A stretch of DNA of 64,000 nt from NCBI GenBank assembly GCA_034008185.1, contig CM067082.1, positions 7,486,984 to 7,550,983 on the forward strand. Direction: 5' to 3'. Below are positions 59,855-64,000 of this stretch, piece after piece. This DNA comes from Gorsachius magnificus (taxonomy: Eukaryota; Chordata; Aves; Pelecaniformes; Ardeidae). Positions within the stretch are counted from its first letter, which is position 1. Each line of letters starts with the position of its first letter. A model generated the notes under the pieces. That model made no database searches. It saw only the letters and a list, made by a program, of their open reading frames with translations, and was not told where the DNA came from. The position numbers were made by a program, and so were the translations under genes.

Positions 59855-62800
59855 GTCTCAATTTTATTAATGAAAAAATATGTAATTTGATTGCATTGAC
59901 TCAAACACACAAAAATATCAATAGCATTGAGGAATTAGAGGTTTGACTGTGTCTTATTGAACCCTTGTCTGCCGGGCAGCATCAGCTGAACAGACATTTG
60001 TGAGAATACATGACACCAGGAGCAGTTGCCATTCATGGTACACTCCTTTGAAGGGCTGCCTGTAGGTCCTGCCATATCTCCGCATCTTATGGAAATACCC
60101 TCACTGATCTCCTATCAGCACAGGGAAAATGCTCTTCAAAACAGACAGCAGAGGGACATTTATGGCCCTCTAAATGAGTTCTCACCTGGACGATTGTGCT
60201 GCAATCCGCCAATCTTATACACCATCATACTATAGAGGGGTAATACCATTCTTCAAGTGTTTGTTACTAATTTTTTTTTCAGCATAGACATTATGACAGC
60301 ACTAATTTAATTACATTTTTATGCATAATAATGTATCTTTACCAAATCTGAGGGTTGTGAAAGATTTAGTGTTCATAGGGTAGGAATACAAGAAAGAGAG
60401 AGAAAGATCCATCAGTTGGAAACCTGAGTTTAATTGCAAATCTAGAAAAAATTCTTAGAAGCTGTGCCGAAAGGATTTTGGAAAGCAGACGGGAATGTGT
60501 CCTACTCTTGGAAAGCTGGGAAAATAAACAGGCCAAATAGTTAAGAAGTCTCTTCTGCCTACATTATGGAGAAGGACACACATCCCAACTTTTGGGTCAG
60601 TCTTTTTTCTGTTTGAAAATTAGCCTCCTTAGTTTTAATTGCAAACTTTTCCTTTCGTCTCTTGTGACCATGAATTTTGTGGATTAGTCAGACATTTCCT
60701 TTAATTAGCTCTAAATTTCTTTTTATCCTCTACCCTCACAGATTTGCCATACCCTCTAAAATAACAGCTGCAGATACTATTGACCTGAATCCAATATTTA
60801 TGCACAGCTCCTGCAATGAGCCATTTAGCACATCATTTCTCACAATCCCCAAGTGGAAGGTCTGTGCATTACAGCTGATCTTATACAGGCCCAATTACAT
60901 GGAGTTGCACTGTTAAGTATCTGTCGTATATGGATATTAAGGTGGAGGATATTTTTTAGGTATGCTTTGCTCATTTTTCAAGAGGCATTGTCACTTGCAA
61001 AGCAACTTTGATACAGATTCACTTAAGAGCAAAATCAGGCCTTGGCAAAGCTTGTCATCCATACTTAAGGAAACATGACTTATTTATAAGCCACAGAACA
61101 AACACATGTACTGCAAAAAATCCAATCAGCACAAGAAAAACAGAAATCCAGATCAGAGAAAAGTATCATCACAAAGAAGGCCTCTCAACACCTAAGCCAG
61201 ACTCTGCAAATGTAGAACCCTCGGTAAGGGGAAAACTTCACCTAACAAGTGGACAGATAAAAACTGTGCTAAAAGTAGCAACATCTCTTCCTGAATTGCA
61301 TCAAAAGCCTCCATGAGATGTAAACATAATAATAAATATGACTATTAAATTAAAGTGAGAAGGGGGGAAGAGGGAGGAGTGAATCTCAGGTAGAGCAATT
61401 AAGCTAAATAAACTCCAGCCCAGCTGAATGTCAGGGTACCTGGATGAAAACGCACATACCAGATGAAAAGACATGTAATGAAGTAATTGATTGCAGTTTG
61501 TCAGCCAAGCCACAGATCTCGTAAAGGTGAAAAGCTAAAAACATCCCACACCGAAGTAACCTATTACATTACAGAGGAGGCGAATATCAAAGCTACTTAA
61601 CAAATGTATTACACATCAAAGCCAGCAGCCAGCACAAGGTGTCATTAGGCACCCTTAGAAGGAATGATGGGACTAGAGAGTGTCAAAAATAGAAGGATCA
61701 ACAGATAATGGATTATAATTATAGGTACCATGAGATCTCTGTAGACTCCTCTGGGAAAACACAACTTGCAGTATGCAATAATTGTCATTAAATATACTTT
61801 CGTGATTGGATTTGCCAGCACTGCTCCCTGTTCTATATTCTTCTTTCTCTTCTGTATCTGTAGGGTGCAAGAATTCACTACTACTGCCACACAGCTAACC
61901 AACTTCATACCTGTATTTTCTAAAGAACTTTGTTGATACTTAATCCGTGTTTTATTTAAACCATATTTAAACCATATCTTTAACCAGTTTATTCAATCTT
62001 ATTTGTATAATCCCCCCCCAATCTGTGATAGCATTCTATGTCCTGCAAATGCTAGACAAGAAGATAGCCCTGCCCTGAAAAGTTTGATAACTAAGACACG
62101 AGGTAATAAGCAGTTTTCAGCAGAGAGAAGAACAAAAGAAAATCGTGTAAGAGCATTCATTGCCTCATTACCTAGTCTCCACCTAACAGAGTTGTAGCCC
62201 TTGACGGTTATATTGTAGGCCATATAGCAAAAGACATTTTAATAATCAAAATACATTGACTTGAGAAGCATTTACAAGGAACCTCCCCCAGTTTGAAAGT
62301 GAAGTCAGTTATATTGTGTTCTTTGTAACACATATGACTTAGGAAAGAGGTACAAAGAGGGCCACTTCTTAAGGAATACATTCTCCAGAGAAGATCTATG
62401 GCTAGGGCACCTGATTTTGGAGGAGAGCAGAAAAACAGTAGGGGATCTTCATGCCAGAGCATACAGGGGAAGCTAGGAAGGTCTGTTGGGTACTGTCTGA
62501 AGACAGAAAGGTTTCTCAAGGGTTAGGAGTCCTGGCTGGCTGTGCTGGGCTTCCTTTGAATAGACACAGAGGAAGACTGACCTCACCTAGACCATGGAAA
62601 GTGTACACCCCTGCAGTAGGATTTCAGTGACTGAATATAGGCATCTAGTGTCCTCTTAGATACTCCTGACTTCCATACACAGTACCAGAAAGTCACAAGT
62701 CACTCTGAGTTCTGTACATATTTGTCAGCCCCCCAGAAATTTTTTGGATACCCATAACAGTATCAAATGACACAAGTTGACTATGCTTCAGCAACCAAAT

Positions 62801-62917
62801 CCAGTCACTTATGTCTGATATTAAAAGCCCACTTCTAGAATGTGATGTATCCAACCCATTTTAGATGTCTACCTTAAGATGAGTTGAATGAGGAATAAAT
62901 GGGAAATTCAAAATGAA

Positions 62918-62931
62918 ATATATATATATAA
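62918..62931 (+). repeat. (TA)n microsatellite
   Basis: Short TA repeat inside a wider AT-rich patch that extends to about 62970. Confidence 0.85.
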
Positions 62932-63838
62932 ATATAAAATATTATCATATTAATATTATAAAGTATATGGCTTGAGTTTCACAGGGAAATCTCAGCTACT
63001 GTTTTATGCACATTTTAAGCTCTTTTGAAAATATTAATTTAGGTTTAATGAAAATGTGATGTGAATTTCTTTTTTTCATTTTCAAAACAGTCATATGTTT
63101 AAACTTGTTTCCTAGGAAAATGAAACCTATATGATCAGCCTGTGTGTTACCTGTCTGTCATTCCCTTGTCCTCCAAATATCTTTAAAACTTAATTTTCAA
63201 CTTCAGCCATCTGTGAGTGAGGGAAAAGGTCTCAAAGCTATTGAGGACAAAGAACTTTCATGAAAACAGCAGATGAATAAAGGAGAGTAATGTAAAATAG
63301 TGATCCCACTGCGGAAGTGTCTAGAGGTTTTGGTCAACAATAAAATTAAAACACATGAGACAAACCATACCGGGCACAGGAAAAGCATCAGCTAGAATGG
63401 ACATTTTATTAGACACAGGATAACACAACCATGAAACACAAAGCCAAAGGACAGCAGGCGTCAGAATTCTACTTCCATAAAACTTCAGAAACAAAGAAAT
63501 TGTTTGGTAAAGAAGTTAATCTGTAAATCACTAATATAAGCATAGTATTGTTTGTAATATGCTTAAATGTAGAAAAAATTATAGGGAGAGAAAAGAAGGG
63601 GACAGAATCATGGATACTGAGTAAGAATCAGAAAGGAGGATTAGGAATATCTTCCAATGATCTTGCTGTTAAATAATGGTGGGGAGAGATTTGAGAGATA
63701 ACCACATTGTAGCCAGACAAAGGAAATTTCAGTTTAGAATGGGGAAACAGTGACTTGCATTGATGAAGTTTCCCTACAGACAAGACAGAAAATGCTTCTA
63801 AACATGAATTACCATTTTCATTTCATTTTTTCTATTAA

Positions 63839-63854
63839 TTTTTTTTTTTTTTTT
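63839..63854 (+). repeat. Poly(T), T16
   Basis: Simple homopolymer followed by AATTTTCAG. Confidence 0.85.
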
Positions 63855-64000
63855 AATTTTCAGAACATCAGTAGAAATTCACTCTGAGAACTGTTGACGA
63901 GGACTAGATTTAGAAATGGACTTGGACATCCAGATTGCCTTTCATCACCTCTATTTTTAAGTCTGAGCTACTCAGCTGTCTCAAAAGCCAATAAAAGACA

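Larger units (their letters stand above)
59338..64000. other. 4.7 kb non-coding block to the window end
   Basis: No exon or transposon recognised. Simple repeats: (TC)n at 59840-59854, (TA)n at 62918-62931 and T16 at 63839-63854. A 102-codon frame (61008-61316, plus) lacks any recognisable domain. T16 followed by AATTTTCAG near 63862 resembles a splice acceptor, but no open exon can be defended downstream. Confidence 0.5.

Noticed and set aside
61008..61316. 102-codon plus-strand frame rich in Lys/His/Thr
   Set aside because: No recognisable family; the length is compatible with chance.
1..64000. CRISPR arrays, operons, integrons or prokaryotic genes
   Set aside because: No spaced direct-repeat array, no dense long frames, no ribosome-binding pattern; the repeats present are avian retroelements.
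1..64000. tRNA, 5S, U6, 7SK or snoRNA genes
   Set aside because: I looked for B-box (GGTTCGA-type) and other hallmark motifs on both strands and saw none; a covariance-model scan would be the decisive check.

Overview
The window reads as non-coding DNA from a bird. The diagnostic evidence is interspersed repeats: CR1 LINE copies with the octamer tail (ATTCTATG)n, ranging from fairly young to very decayed, and solo LTRs of two endogenous retrovirus families that I recognise from avian (neoavian) genomes. I found no host protein-coding exon that I can defend, no tRNA, rRNA or known small RNA, no CRISPR array, and nothing prokaryotic. The base composition is AT-rich, which fits an intergenic desert or a very large intron.

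Layout. 1-3148 is anonymous sequence with one long pyrimidine tract (2012-2195). 3149-4095 is a minus-strand CR1 joining endonuclease sequence directly to the 3' end, with the reverse transcriptase missing. 5655-6389 is a plus-strand CR1. 6390-14255 is anonymous apart from simple repeats. 14256-17386 is a dense repeat cluster: an ancient CR1 (-), an old CR1 (+), a 1.05 kb ERVL-type LTR (+) and two abutting CR1 copies (+), the second with a 232-codon open frame. 17387-29272 is a 12 kb repeat-poor block. 29273-30212 is a second LTR of the first family, strikingly GC- and CpG-rich. 30213-36134 is anonymous. An ancient CR1 (36135-36475) and an LTR of another family (36813-37387, with CRE, TATA box and two poly(A) signals) follow. 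A 128-bp internal shard of the first LTR family lies at 42618-42745. A minus-strand CR1 at 49966-51105 has lost the reverse transcriptase active-site aspartates through a small deletion. An ancient CR1 lies at 58862-59075, and simple repeats are scattered throughout.

No pathway or operon logic applies. The genes present are remnants of retrotransposon genes. The best candidates for function are non-coding: an inverted pair of homeodomain-type sites at 49317-49338 in conserved-looking sequence, an inverted octamer pair at 11152-11189, a promoter-like LTR at 36813-37387, a G-quadruplex motif at 39931-39951, a strong short hairpin at 34692-34722, and an 18-bp palindrome with a C/EBP core that arose inside an old CR1 at 58893-58910. 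I did not find a convincing undescribed biological system. Repeat identities rest on recognition of family sequences, not on a database search.
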